NCBI RefSeq assembly: GCF_029931775.1
Contig: NC_079321.1
Span: 3,937,001-4,001,000 of the forward strand
Reading direction: 5' to 3'
From: Euleptes europaea
Lineage: Eukaryota; Chordata; Lepidosauria; Squamata; Sphaerodactylidae
Length of the DNA stretch: 64,000 bases
Shown here: positions 10,491-20,915 of the stretch, one piece after another
Position numbering within the stretch: the first letter of the stretch is position 1
Layout: each line of letters opens with the position of its first letter
Notes under the pieces: model-generated
What the model saw: the letters and a program-made list of their open reading frames with translations, nothing else
Told to the model about the DNA's origin: nothing
Database searches by the model: none
Made by a program: the position numbers and the translations under genes

Positions 10491-10583
10491 CTTGTTCACA
10501 GTAATCAGCTCATGATAATGACATTTGACAGATATGGTAATAATTAAAACGACCCTAGATTAAGACGTCCCTGATCTGGATGT

Positions 10584-10770
10584 CCCAGGCTAGACCGATC
10601 TCGTCAGATCTCAGAAGCTAAGCAGGGTCGGCCTTGGTTAGTATTTGGATGGGAGACCACAGAGGAAATCAAGGGTTGCTACGCAGAGGAAGGCAAAGGC
10701 AAATTGCCATTGAACAGTCTCTAGCGTTGAAAACTCTGTGAGGTTGCAATAAGTCAGCTGTTACTTAGGA
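10584..10770 (+). mobile_element. 5S-derived SINE
   Basis: GATCTCGTCAGATCTCAGAA and AGCTAAGCAGGGTCGGCCT are direct matches to 5S rRNA internal sequence, followed by the GGCAAATTGCCATT-type body. A retroposon, not a 5S gene. Confidence 0.85.
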
Positions 10771-11830
10771 AGAATTTCTAACAGAGCAGTTCCTCAGTGG
10801 AACAGGCTTCCTTGGGAGGTGGTGGGCTCTCGTTCCCTGGAAGTTTTTAAGCAGAGGCTAGATGGCCATCTGTCAGCAATGCTGATTCTTTGACCTTAGG
10901 CAGATCATGGCAGATGATGGGAGAGAGTTGGCTTGACAACAGTACATGTGAAAGAGATCTGGGAGTCTTAGTGGACCACAAACTGAACATGAGTCAACAG
11001 TGTGATATGGCGGCTAAGAAGGCCAATGCAATTCTGGGCTGCATCAACAAGGTATTGTGTCTAGATCAAGGAAAGTAATACTACCACTGTATTCTGCATT
11101 GGTCAGACCTCACTTGGAATAGTGTGTCCAGTTTTGGGCTCCACAATTTAAGAAGGATGTTGACAAGCTGGAGCGTGTCCAGAGGAGGGCAACCAGAATG
11201 GTCAAAGGTCTGGAATCCATGCCCTATGAGGAGAGACTTACGGGGTTGGGTTTGTTTAGTTTGGAGAAGGTTGAGGGGAGACATGATAGCCATGTTTAAA
11301 TATTTGAAGGGATTTCATGTTGATGAGGGAACTAGCTTGTTCTCTGTTACTCCAGAGACTAGGCACGGAGTAATGGATTTAAACTAATAGAAAAGCGATT
11401 CCACCTAAACATTAGGAAAAACTTCCTGATGGTGAGGACTGTTCAATGGTGGAATGTGCTGCCTCAGAGGGTGGTGGAGTCCCCGTCTTTGGAGGTCTTT
11501 AAGCAGAGGCTAGATGGCCATCTGTCGGGAGTGCTTTGATTGTGGGATCCTGCATGGCGGGGGGAGGGTTGGGGTCACTGGGGATGTGGGGGGGAGGTAG
11601 TTGTTAATTTCTTGCATTGGGCAGGGGGTTGGACTAGATGACCCTGGTGATCCCTTCCAACTCTATGATTCTATGCGATGGAGGACATCTTGGACATGTT
11701 CTGGGCATGGAGTAGGGGTCACTGGGTGTGTGTGGGGGGAAGCAGTTGTGAATTTCCTGGATTGTGCAGGGGGTTGGACTAGATGACCCTTGTGGACCCT
11801 TCCATGATTCTATGATTCTCTGACTTGATG
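10771..11830 (+). mobile_element. CR1 LINE 3' region (composite of fragments)
   Basis: Sense-strand CR1 end-of-ORF2 sequence. The central piece, about 10906-11680, includes the words behind [11 protein letters not shown]-type and [20 protein letters not shown] peptides, and a 3' tail of ATTCTATG repeats near 11660 and 11810. Smaller fragments flank it, suggesting two or three overlapping insertions. Many in-frame stops. Confidence 0.85.
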
Positions 11831-12136
11831 GCAAAAAAATAATAATGGCTGGCTTAATACATTCTTTTACCTCTAGATGTCCCCCTAGTTTCAGTCAAAA
11901 ACTTACCCAACAAAGAACCAAGGCTTATATGTGTCTTAAAATATACGTGATGCTGGAAGACTGGAAGTTCCAGCATGATAAAAAGGTCAATATTTGTCAG
12001 GCAGGCCCTGAACTGGGATTCGGCTTGAGTAAGGGAGAAAAATCAGCTTAGCACCCGGCTTGGATTCAGCAATCCAAACTCTCCGCCACCCAGAAACACA
12101 CTTGTCATATATCAGTTTCAAACTTGGGTTACAAAA

Positions 12137-12228
12137 TCACAAAATCACACAAGGTTGGAAGAGACCACAAGGGCCATCCCTTAAATAAAGCAATCATGTC
12201 CCCCCTCAACCCCCTCTTCTCCACATTA
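12137..12228 (-). mobile_element. CR1-like 3' tail fragment
   Basis: Repeats of AAATCACA followed by GGTTGGAAGAGACC, the usual start of a reversed LINE 3' end in amniotes. Confidence 0.6.
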
Positions 12229-12231
12229 AAA

Positions 12232-12785
12232 GAGATCAGTACACCTGGAGAAAATGGCCACTTTGGCAATTGGACTCTATGGCATTGGAGTCCTTCCCCA
12301 CTCCGAACTCCGCCCTCCTCAGGCTCCATCCCCTAAAGCTCCAGGTATTTCCCATCTTGGAGATGGAAACCCTAGCTGGCAACCTCTTGGAATTACAACC
12401 GATCTCTGGACAACAGAGATCAGTTCCCCTGGAGAAAATGGCAGCTTTGGAAGGTGGCGTCTATGGCATTATACCCTGCTGAGGTCCTTCCCATCCCTAA
12501 ACCCCACCCTCTCGAGGCTTCACCCCCAAATCTCCAGGTATTTTCCAACCCAGAGCTGGCAGCCCCAAGTGTCAAACAAGAATACTGGAAGAGCCCGGTT
12601 GGGAAATATCTGGAGGTTTTGGGGGTAGAGCCTGAGGAGGGCAGAGTTTGGAGAGGGGAGGGACTTCAATGCCAATTGCCAAAGGGGCCGTTTCCTCCAG
12701 GGCAACTGATCTCTGTCGCTTGGAGATCAGTTGCAATAGCGGGAGATCTCCAGCCACCACCTGGAGGTTGGCAATGGCAACCCTA
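12232..12785. mobile_element. three adjacent MITE-A copies
   Basis: 12232-12375 (plus, left end missing), 12376-12567 (plus) and 12594-12785 (minus, to GGCAACCCTA). Some ends are missing, so the order of insertion is not readable. Confidence 0.8.
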
Positions 12786-13057
12786 CTGACAGGCTAACAC
12801 AAATGCAAGGTTAAATGAGACTCCCTGGTGGTGGGCAGAAGGGGGCTCCCGGGCACAGAGTTGTTTCCAGGGTCCTCCCAAATCTGGCGCTGGCGCTGGT
12901 TGCATCATTCTCCTCTCCTCCATCTTATCCTCACAGCAACCCTGTGCAGTTGGTTAGGCTGAGATTGTGCGACTGGCCCAGGGTCACCCCCATGATCTTC
13001 CATGGTAGAGGAGGGATTTGAACCCGGATCTCCTAGATCCTAGTCTGACACTCTAAC

Positions 13058-13386
13058 TAGGGTTGCCAGGTCTGGGTTGGGAAATACCTGGAGATTTTGA
13101 GGGTGGAGCCTGAGGAGGATGGGGTTTTGGGGAGGGGAAGGGACTTCAGTGGAGCATACTGCCATAGAGTCCACCTTCCAAAGCAGCCATTTTCTTCAGG
13201 TTAACTGATCTCTGTCGCCTGCAAATCAGAGTGGGTAGCCGTGTTAGTTAGAGTAAGCTCATACCCTGTCAGAAAATATTTTTGTTAGTCTTTAAGGTGC
13301 TACTGGACTCTTGCTCTTTTCTACGCCTGCAAATCAGATGTAACAGCAGGAGATCTCCAGCCGCCACCTGGAGGTTGGCAACTCTA
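13058..13386 (-). mobile_element. MITE-A carrying a second insertion
   Basis: Flanks ACTCTAAC (13050-13057) and ACTCTCAC (13387-13394) form an 8-bp duplication with one mismatch. Extra sequence at 13230-13323 accounts for the added length. Confidence 0.88.
13230..13323. mobile_element. PLE-like fragment inserted away from the hot spot
   Basis: GGGTAGCCGTGTTAG... and the CTTTAAGGTGCTACTGGACT block match the family at 54960-55167. An exact 14-bp target duplication, CGCCTGCAAATCAG, lies at 13216-13229 and 13324-13337. The target is a different part of MITE-A. Confidence 0.82.
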
Positions 13387-13420
13387 ACTCTCACACCACA
13401 CTGTCTCTCATCCAGTTTAG

Positions 13421-13707
13421 GCTAAGGCCCACATTAGCAGGCAGCGATGATCTCTCTTTTCACAAAAAGGACAGAGACTTCTACCGGTGTTTCTATAATG
13501 GATCCCAAGAGGTTGACATGTCTGGCTTCTCCTTTGACGCTGCTTTTCAATAAAGGAAGCTGATGTATACTTCAGACAGGTAAAAGGCTAAATCTTTATG
13601 GCCTTAGCTCCAGGAAACGCCAGTCTAACCTCCCAAGCACGGCGGCTCTGAGCCTCTCTATGCTGTGGTGGGCAGCGTTCTAATGTAAAAGCATTCTGGT
13701 CCCTAAA
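13421..13707. other. no gene seen
   Basis: Unique-looking sequence; no repeat or open frame of note. Confidence 0.4.
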
Positions 13708-13731
13708 TAGGGTTGCCAACCTCCAGGTTCT

Positions 13732-14297
13732 GGAAGAAATCAGTACAATAATAAAAAATGTGCATATTGTGTTTCAAAACATTTCAACAAGTACAATGGA
13801 CTACAACAAGTGACAATAAACAATATATACAAAATATACAAAACGGGTTGGCTCTAAACAAGCTGAGCTGCTGCCTACACTTGGGAGTATCCTACGGGAA
13901 CTGGTGAACTGGCTTCATGATGATATAGAGAATCTAATTCAGCTTGGATACTTGATTGGAAATGGGGCTGAAGAAATTTTGAAACGGCCGTCCCCCACCC
14001 ATCATGCTTAATGAAGACTCTGTGATCATTTATACATGTACCTGATGGACTTTTAAAATACTTTTCTATATACTAAGAAGATTCTACTATTTATAGGCGG
14101 TACTATTCATAGGCTGCATCAAACCCGTTTTGTATATTTTGTATATATTGTTTACTGTCACTTGTTGTAGTCCATTGTACTTGTTGAAATGTTTTGAAAC
14201 ACAATATACACATTTTGTATTATTGTACTGATTTCTTCCCGTGCCAGTTTCCAAACCTGACGGTAATAGCGCGGAGGTGCTCTTTTCTTGTTTTGCT
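13732..14297. mobile_element. 566-bp foldback PLE-like insertion
   Basis: Inverted arms of about 116 bp, 13733-13848 against 14121-14239, flank a roughly 270-bp middle. The end reads TCTTTTCTTGTTTTGCT, similar to the ends of the other hot-spot insertions. A hammerhead-like core lies in the middle. No protein frame. Confidence 0.75.
13963..13997 (+). ncRNA. hammerhead-ribozyme-like motif
   Basis: Stem I UGGGG (13963-13967) pairs with CCCCA (13993-13997). The core is CUGAAGA (13968-13974), then a small AAUUUU stem II, GAAA (13981-13984), stem III ACGG/CCGU, and C at 13992 at the expected cleavage site. Stem II is only about 2 bp, so it may be weak. Confidence 0.55.
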
Positions 14298-14679
14298 AAC
14301 CTCCAGGTTCTAGCTGGAGATCTCCTGCTTTTACAACTGATCTCGAGGCAATAGAGTTCACCTGGAGAAAATGGCCGCCTTGGCCATTAGACTCTATGGC
14401 ATTGAAGTCCCTCCCCTCCCCAAACCCTGCCTTCTTCAGGCTCCGCCCAAAAACCTCCCACCGGTGCCGAAGACCTGGCAACCCTATCCCTAAATGAGCA
14501 CAGAGGTCCTGTGATTTTCAGCTTGGCAAGCCAAAGCCAAGATCATAAGGATTTTTTTTTTAATGGCAGCTATGAGGGTGGTTTTCCTTAGACTGCGATG
14601 ACAAAGAGGAGCATTCTCAAATGTCAGCAGATGTTTGTTTACCCAAAGGCATCGCCTTTTATGATCGAGAGCGATGAAC

Positions 14680-14823
14680 AACTGGGCAATTCCTAGAGAC
14701 TTGGGGGTGGAGACTGGGGAGAGTGGAGACTGGCGAGGGACCTCAGCAGGGATGCGATGCTGCAGAGTCCACTGTCCAAAGCAGCCATTTTCTCCAGAGG
14801 AACTGATCTCTGTAGCCTAGAGG
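14680..14823 (-). mobile_element. MITE-A fragment
   Basis: GGGCAATTCCTAGAGACTTG through TTCTCCAGAGGAACTGATC. The AACCTCC-side end is missing. Confidence 0.75.
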
Positions 14824-14825
14824 AT

Positions 14826-15285
14826 AAGGAAGAAGTGTTGGTTGTTATATGCCTACCTTTTTAAAGGAGGATCAAACCGGCTTACAATCGCCTCCCTCTC
14901 CCCACAAAAGACACCTTGTGAGGTAGGTGGGGCTGAGAGAGTTCTGAGAGAACTGTGACTGGCCCAAGATCACCCAGCAGGCTTCATGTAGAAGAGTGGG
15001 GAATCAAACCCGGTTCTCCAGGTAAGAGTCTGCTGCTCTTAACCACTAAGAGTTGACAACTTCCAGGTACCAGCTGGAGATCTCCTGCTATTACAACTGA
15101 TCTCCAGCCGATCTCTATCAGTTCACCTGGAGAAAATGGCCGCTTGGGCAATTGGACTCTATGGCATTGAAGTCCCTCCCCTCCCCAAACCCTGCCATAC
15201 TCAGGCTCCGCCCCAAAAACCTCCCGCTAGTGGCAAAGAAGGACCTGGCAACCCTATAACCACTACACCACACTGGCTCTCAAAT
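14826..15285 (-). mobile_element. SINE-2 split by a MITE-A
   Basis: Minus-strand SINE-2 runs from its TTATATGCC tail (14850) to TCTTAACCACT and resumes as TAACCACTACACCACACTGG after the MITE-A. Confidence 0.9.
15048..15256 (+). mobile_element. MITE-A with perfect 8-bp target duplication
   Basis: TAACCACT at 15040-15047 and 15257-15264. The duplicated word is part of the host SINE-2, which fixes the insertion boundaries without ambiguity. Confidence 0.96.
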
Positions 15286-15319
15286 CTCCAGGCCCCACCT
15301 TGAGGTTGGCAACCCTCAA

Positions 15320-15827
15320 AGGCCACAAAACATTTTGGGATTTTAAAAACCCCAGCATGATGGGATGGGGTGGGGGGGGGCGCAACTCTGCTTGTCAGGT
15401 GTAGCTCGCCCCACAGTCTTGAAGACGACACCGTCTCAAAAGCATCTTTCTCCAGCCGCATCACGTCAGCCTCTTTTAATAGCGTGCCCGGTTTGCGCCA
15501 CAATGCTCAGCCTGCCAGCGCATATCAGCGGTAGATAGAAAGCATCCCCCCCACCCACACTCATTTGAGAAGACAGATGCATCCACCATGCATCTTCTTT
15601 AATGAGACTTGACAGCGTCGGAGGCTGAAGACTTTTCCTCATTTCCCCACTCGGGCAAGAAAGATGCGGGCGACTCTGACGAGGAGTCAGGAAATCGATT
15701 CCTGGCCCTGCCGCTTAGATTTGGGGGCAGAACGTTTGATGGGTCTATCATGGGCTATTAGCCGGGTTAGCCAAATTGGTATTCCACGTTCTGCCTCCCA
15801 TTGGCAGACCCTGGGGAGCTGGTGGAG
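15320..15827. other. no gene seen
   Basis: Unique-looking sequence with a G-run near 15371-15380. No supported exon. Confidence 0.4.
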
Positions 15828-16109
15828 CAGGGGTCCCCAACTCTTCTTCTTCTTCTTCTTCTTCTTCTTCTTCTTCTTCTTCTTCTTCTTCCTCTTCCTC
15901 TTCCTCTTCCTCTTCCTCTTCCTCTTCCTCTTCCTCTTCCTCTTCCTCCTCCTCCTCCTCCTCCTCCTCCTTCCTCTTCTTCTTCTTCTTCCTCCTCCTT
16001 CCTCTTCTTCTTCTTCCTATAACCATATCTCCCATGGTCAATCATCTGGCCCTACCCACTTTCTAAAAACACTTGGTGGGCATCAAGAAAGGGCACTGTG
16101 TTGGGGACC
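15828..16109. mobile_element. hAT-type MITE with an internal pyrimidine microsatellite
   Basis: Ends CAGGGGTCCCCAAC / GTTGGGGACCCCTG. About 178 bp of TTC/TTCCTC repeats (15840-16017) lie just inside the left end. A diverged relative is at 60213-60963. Confidence 0.75.
15840..16017. repeat. (TTC)n/(TTCCTC)n microsatellite
   Basis: About 16 TTC units, then TTCCTC, then CTC and TTC blocks. It produces long false homopolymeric reading frames on both strands. Confidence 0.98.
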
Positions 16110-16123
16110 CCTGAGGGTGAGGG

Positions 16124-16203
16124 GAGTTGCCAAACCCTCCCCTCCCCAGGTTACACCTCCCAAAACTCCAGGTATTTCCCAAACTAGCGTTGCCAACCCT
16201 TCT
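16124..16203. mobile_element. MITE-A fragment
   Basis: GAGTTGCCAAACCCTCCCCT and CCAGGTATTTCCCAA words only. Confidence 0.6.
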
Positions 16204-16362
16204 CTCAGCTCATTGAGAAATGTAAAATTTGAAAGCATTTGGAAAGAAAATTGGGAAATAGGTCAGTCGCTATGAAGCATCCGTAGAATTTGCTTTTCTC
16301 CTTGCTCTGATCCTACAAACCTGGTTAGCAGAAGAATAATGGAATTATCAGAATGTTGACCG

Positions 16363-16581
16363 CGTGAACACATGAAGCTGCCTTCTACTGAATCAGACCC
16401 GTGGTCCATCAAAGTCGGTATTGTCTACTCAGACTGGCAGTGGCTCTCCAGGGTCTCAGGTGGAGGTCTTTCACATCACCTACTTGCCTGGTGCCTTTCA
16501 CTGGAGATGCAAGAGACTGAACCTGGGACCTTCTGCATACCAAGCAGATGATCTACCACTGAGCCATGGTCCCTCCCCCTA
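16363..16581 (-). mobile_element. SINE-1, full length
   Basis: Complete minus-strand copy from ACACATGAAGCTGCC to CCATGGTCCCTCCCC, moderately diverged. Confidence 0.9.
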
Positions 16582-16624
16582 ACATTGTTCTTAGTGCAGG
16601 CAGAGTTTCATTAAAACTAATTCT

Positions 16625-16790
16625 GAGGAGGGAGCCGTGAATGAGTGGTAGAGAACCTGCTTTGGATGCAGAAGGTCCAATTCCAACCCCCCCCCCTCAA
16701 ATCCCTACTTGAAGATCAGATCATAGGTGATGTGAAAGACCTCTGCCGAAGACCCTGGAGAGCCGTCGCCAATCAGAGTACTCACTTTGA
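16625..16790 (+). mobile_element. SINE-1, 3'-truncated
   Basis: Sense copy with degraded A and B boxes; it ends before the tail. Confidence 0.75.
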
Positions 16791-16914
16791 TAAACCAGTA
16801 GTTTGACTAGGTATAAGACAGTGTAACTTGACCTGTAGGAATGAGGGAAATGGACATCTATTAGGTACCAATGGTAAAGGACATTTTATAGCTTTATAAG
16901 TCACCACACCTAAA

Positions 16915-17540
16915 AAAGGATATTACAGAGCTTGAGAAGGTACAGAAAAGAGCAACCAAAATGATTAGGGGACTAGAGCAACTGTCCTATGGGGAGCTGT
17001 TAGGACGCTTAGGGCTGTTTAGCTTGGAAAGAAGGCGGCTGAGGGGAGACATGATAGAGGTCTATAAAATTATGCATGGTTTGGAGAGAGTGGACAGGGA
17101 GACGTTTTTCTCCCTCTCCCATAATACTAGAACACGGGGTCATCTGCTAAAGCTGGAGAGCAAGAGATTCAAAACAGATAAAAGGAAGTGTTTTTTCACA
17201 CAATGCATAGTTAAATTGTGGAACTCCCTGCCCCAGGATGTGGTGATGGCTGCCAGCTTGGAGGGCTTTAAGAGGGGAGTGGACATATTCATGGAGGAGA
17301 GGGATATTCATGGCTATTAGTTAGAATGGATACTAGTCATGCTGCATACCTATTCTCTCTAGTATCAGAGGAACATGCCTATAATTTTGGGTGCTGTGGA
17401 ACACAGGCAGGACGGTGCTGCTGCAGTCGTCTTGTTTGGGGACTTCCTGGAGGCCCCTGGTTGGCCACTGTGTGAACAGACTGCTGAACTTGATGGCCCT
17501 TGGTCTGATCCAGCAGGGCCTTTCTTATGTTCTTAAGTCA
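16915..17540 (+). mobile_element. CR1 LINE 3' end with coding remnant
   Basis: 16961-17320 reads a 119-residue CR1 ORF2 C-terminal frame ([40 protein letters not shown]). The 3' UTR follows and ends in the CR1-type tail TCTTATGTTCTTAAG. 5'-truncated; the ORF end is one of the better preserved in the window. Confidence 0.92.
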
Positions 17541-17619
17541 CTCAGGAACACATACTGGGCTCTGAATTTTCCCAAACCTTCACAATAAACGTGCAGGACT
17601 ATAACCATTTACCTTCAGG

Positions 17620-17713
17620 GCACATGGAGGTCAGCTGGAGATCAGTTGTTATAGTGGGAGATCTCCAGCCACCACCTTTTGGATTGCTAACCACCTGGAG
17701 GTTGGCAACCCTA
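17620..17713 (-). mobile_element. MITE-A fragment
   Basis: GGAGATCTCCAGCCACCACC and GGAGGTTGGCAACCCTA; the end block is partly duplicated. Confidence 0.75.
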
Positions 17714-17819
17714 CTTACTCTATCGACTATGCCACACTGGCTCTATAGATACACACACCATGAAGGAAATGAAAGAGCTGTTTTCTCTGCCCGCACATCC
17801 AATTCATGCTATGTGATTG

Positions 17820-18250
17820 AAGCATGTTGTACTCGTCTGGGGTTATGCGGTGTGCTCATAAATCTGTGGAGGAGTTCATTGCTTCTCGCAATAAAATTTC
17901 ACCCCTCGGTCGTCACAGCACCGATTTTAGAAATTCTGATCTACAATTCCTAGATCACATACCGCAACAAAGACAGATGGGTTTTACTTGGCTGTTCTAC
18001 AAGATTCTACATTGATAACCCCATGGTTGAGGAAAGATCCCAAGGGCATCTGGAAAAGAAAATTAAGGATGAGACAGACAGAGCTCTCTTTATGTCCACA
18101 ATGTGCCCAGAATATATTAAATCCTTTTAAAAAAACTCATCTAAGGTATTTTCTATTCCTGATGCAGGTAAGTGTGAGTTATGTCCTCTTCTGCGCAAGA
18201 TTTTTTTATTACATTTTTGTCCCATTGAAGGCTGTGCAAACCCTTCCTTA
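17820..18250 (+). mobile_element. possible PLE C-terminal coding fragment
   Basis: The plus strand reads HKSVEEFIASRNKISPLGRH and SDLQFLDHIPQQRQ, vaguely like the GIY-YIG-proximal end of PLE proteins (DL.F..IDHI...RR). This is a weak visual similarity; a LINE or unrelated sequence is possible. Confidence 0.3.
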
Positions 18251-18530
18251 AAAATGTTGCCCAGCTTCAGTATTGTACGCATTCAAAACTCGTGAGTTAA
18301 ATTATAAGACGTTAAATGAAAACTAAGAGCAAGGCATGTCAAGAGAGAGAGAGAGAGCTGTGGCTTCGCTTTATGTTTGGGTTATTATCATTTCAAAGTC
18401 CTGGAACGTTTAAAAAAAGCCCCTTTGAAATGGTAATAAATTCACCATTGAGAGCAGTTCTGCTTCCCCCATTCCTCTCTTTTTAGAGATTTGAAAATCT
18501 GACCATTTTTTTCACAGCGCGAAGAAGGGT

Positions 18531-18806
18531 AGGGATGCCAGCCTTCAGGTGGGACCTGGCAATCCCCTGGAATTTCAGCTCGACTACAGAGGTCAGTTCC
18601 TAGGGTTTCCAACCTCCAGGTAGTAGCTGGAGATCTCCTGCTATTACTGATCTCCAGCCAATAGAGATCATTTCACCTGGAGAAAATGGCCGTTTTGGCA
18701 ATAGGACTCTATGGCATTGAAGTCCCTCCCCGCCCCAAACCCTGCCCTCCTCAAGCTCCACCCCAAAAACCTCCCACCTGTGGCAAAGATGGACCTGGCA
18801 ACCCTA
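18531..18806 (+). mobile_element. MITE-A fragment plus a full MITE-A
   Basis: 18531-18600 is a clipped copy; 18601-18806 is complete, with both TAGGG/CCCTA ends. The earlier copy ends exactly where the later one starts. Confidence 0.88.
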
Positions 18807-19425
18807 CTTGATAGCACTTTCTACCACCAAGGAGACCTTGACAGGCCAGGAGGCTGTTTCTTCTCAACTTAATACAAAGTGTTCCTTCTTCTATGTTCTT
18901 CTCATGGCTTCAGAGTACATAAATGGGCTTTTCTTTGTATGTTGCCCCTTGTAGACAAGAGAGGTGCTCAAAACCCACCGTTCTTGCTAACCCATATGGA
19001 AGGGGCTGTTCTCCGTTTCACAAAGCGTAAGAGGCTATCCATTCGAGGCTCGGACTCCTTCCCATGTGATTCCTTCCAGGTCTCCTGGAAAGCTTATCAG
19101 CGGTTTGCGAACTCTTCTGGCCTGGCAGCCGATTAAAATAATTTGCAAACAAACGTTGGCGGGCGACTTTCTACAGAAGCTTCAAAAGCACACAGGGAAA
19201 CGGTAACGGCGAGGGTGGCTATCTCTTATGAAAAGCATTTGTCACTCGAGAGAACGAAACCTGGACAGCAAAAGAGCGATCTAATAACAGCTGGCTTACT
19301 GGGATCTGCATGGAAAGCCATTAAGGATGAGGTTAACACACACCGTCTTCGTCTCTGGCGCTCCGACAGGCAAATGTTGATTGACCCAATAATGGTGAAA
19401 ATTTGCCTAGCGGAGAGAAATGAAG
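18807..19425. other. no gene seen
   Basis: Unique-looking, fairly CpG-containing sequence. Short open frames have no recognisable domain. Confidence 0.4.
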
Positions 19426-19575
19426 GGCAAAAATGCACGGTCGCTTGAGCCTCCTTTCTTCCCTGTTCCAGCCAGGATTCAGCCAGGATCGAACGCACGG
19501 ATGTGCGTTCGATCCTGGCTGGATCCTGGCTGGAACAGGGAAGAAAGGAGGCTCAAGCGACCGTGCGTTTTCGCC
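19426..19575. repeat. long palindrome
   Basis: Arms 19435-19498 and 19503-19566 are reverse complements over 64 bp with one mismatch, separated by GGAT. Weaker pairing extends to 19426 and 19575. Each arm also has an internal direct repeat (CCAGGATTCAGCCAGGATC). It is unlike the other foldbacks in the window. Confidence 0.95.
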
Positions 19576-19692
19576 CGATGTGCGCCTGGTGTGGCAGAGT
19601 CTGAGAAGGCCGTAAGTCATCCGAACAGTCAAATAACCCCTGGATTTTGAGCCCAGGAGCTTCAAAGGACATACAGATGGCTGCTCGGGTTG

Positions 19693-19799
19693 TAGGGTTG
19701 CCAAGTCCATGTTGGGAAATTCCTGGAAATCTGGGGGTGGAGCTTTGGGAAGGGGAGGGACCTCAGCAGGGTCTAATGCCATGGAGTCCACCCTTTGTA
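19693..19799 (-). mobile_element. MITE-A fragment
   Basis: TAGGGTTGCCAAGTCC through TGGAGTCCACCC; the second half is replaced by a SINE-2. Confidence 0.8.
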
Positions 19800-19802
19800 G
19801 AC

Positions 19803-19940
19803 AAGAGCCAGCGTGGTATAGTGGTTGAGAGCGGTGGTTTGGTGCGGTGGGCTTTAATCTGGAGATCCAGGTTTGATTCCCCACTCCTCCTCATGAGTGG
19901 TGGATGCTAATCTGGTGATCGAAGTTGGTTTCCTAACTCG
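19803..19940 (+). mobile_element. SINE-2, 5' part
   Basis: AGCCAGCGTGGTATAGTGG head with B-box-like GGTTTGATTCCCC; truncated after the first third. Confidence 0.85.
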
Positions 19941-19942
19941 TA

Positions 19943-20285
19943 CACAGCCCTTCAAGTACTTGAAGATGGTTATCATATCCCCTCTCAGTCTTCTCCTCTT
20001 CAGGCTAAACATACCCAGCTCCTTCAACCTTTCCTCATAGGACTTGGTCTCCAGACCCCTCACCATCTTTGTTGCCCTTCTTTGGACACATTCCAGCTTG
20101 TCTATATCTATCTTAAATTGTGGTGCCCAAAACTGAACACAATACTCTAGGTGAGGTCTAACCAGAGCAGAGTAAAGCGATACCATCACTTTGCGTGATC
20201 TGGACACTGTACTTCTGTTGATACAGAGCCCAAGATCGCATTTGCCTTTTTAGCTACCGCATCACACTACTGACTCATGCCAATC
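19943..20285 (-). mobile_element. CR1 LINE fragment with coding remnant
   Basis: The minus strand reads [20 protein letters not shown] and [13 protein letters not shown], then [15 protein letters not shown], a classic CR1 ORF2 C-terminal block. It stops well before the 3' end. Confidence 0.92.
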
Positions 20286-20384
20286 CTTGTATTCTTAAAA
20301 ATAAAAACTTATTTAAAAAAAAATGTGGGGAAAAAGTCTGATACCTGATTAGGGTAAATGGAAGCTTGCTGGGTGGGCATGGGC

Positions 20385-20480
20385 CAGTTCTCAGCCTAAT
20401 CTACTTCACAGGGTTGTTGTTGTGAGGAAAAAAATGGAGGGGAGTAGTACAATGTTGTAAGCTTCTTTGGGTCCCCAAAT
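20385..20480 (+). mobile_element. SINE-3 3' part
   Basis: CCTAATCTACTTCACAGGG, GTTGTTGTGAGGA and AAGCTTCTTTGGGTCCCC. Confidence 0.6.
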
Positions 20481-20561
20481 CGGCCTGCGTGTGCTGCCAG
20501 TGGAAATACCCTCAAAGGGACACCGAAAGCAAAGCTTATCACTACCACAGAACTTTATTCT

Positions 20562-20915
20562 AAGAACATAAGAACATAAGAAAAGCCCTGCTGGATCAGA
20601 CCCAGGCCCATCAAGTCCAGCAGTCTGTTCACATGGTGGCCAACCAGGTGTCTCTAGGAAGCCCACAAACAAGACGACTGCAGCAGCACCATCCTGCCTG
20701 TGTTCCTCAGCACCTAATATAATAGGCATGCTTCTCTGATTCTGGAGAGAATAGGTATGCATCATGACTAGTATCCATTTTAACTAGTAGCCATGAATAG
20801 CCCTCTCCTCCATGAACATGTCCACTCCCCTCTTACAGCCTTCCAGGTTGGTAGCCATCACCACATCCTGGGGCAGGGAGTTCCACAATTTAACTATGCG
20901 TCGAGTGAAGAATAT
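20562..20915 (-). mobile_element. CR1 LINE 3' end
   Basis: Complete tail (AAGAACATAAGAACATAAG) through 3' UTR to the end-of-ORF block AACATGTCCACTCCCCTC. Confidence 0.9.

Larger units (their letters stand above)
12905..13420 (-). mobile_element. SINE-3 fragment split by a MITE-A
   Basis: Minus-strand SINE-3 at 12905-13057 (TCCTCACAGCAACCCTGTG to ACTCTAAC) resumes at 13387 (ACTCTCACACCACACTG). Confidence 0.8.
13708..14487 (+). mobile_element. MITE-A split exactly at the hot spot
   Basis: MITE-A left end 13708-13731 and remainder 14298-14487, with the 14-bp word AACCTCCAGGTTCT duplicated at 13718-13731 and 14298-14311. Confidence 0.92.

Noticed and set aside
10584-10690. 5S rRNA gene
   Set aside because: Only internal 5S words are kept and they run into a SINE body; no full-length 5S gene.
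15664-16275. Long frames rich in Phe, Leu, Ser, Glu or Arg
   Set aside because: All are translations of the TTC/TTCCTC microsatellite in different frames.
16961-17320. Host gene encoding a 119-residue protein
   Set aside because: The frame is the C-terminal end of CR1 ORF2, repeated at 31031-31300 and 53730-54078.
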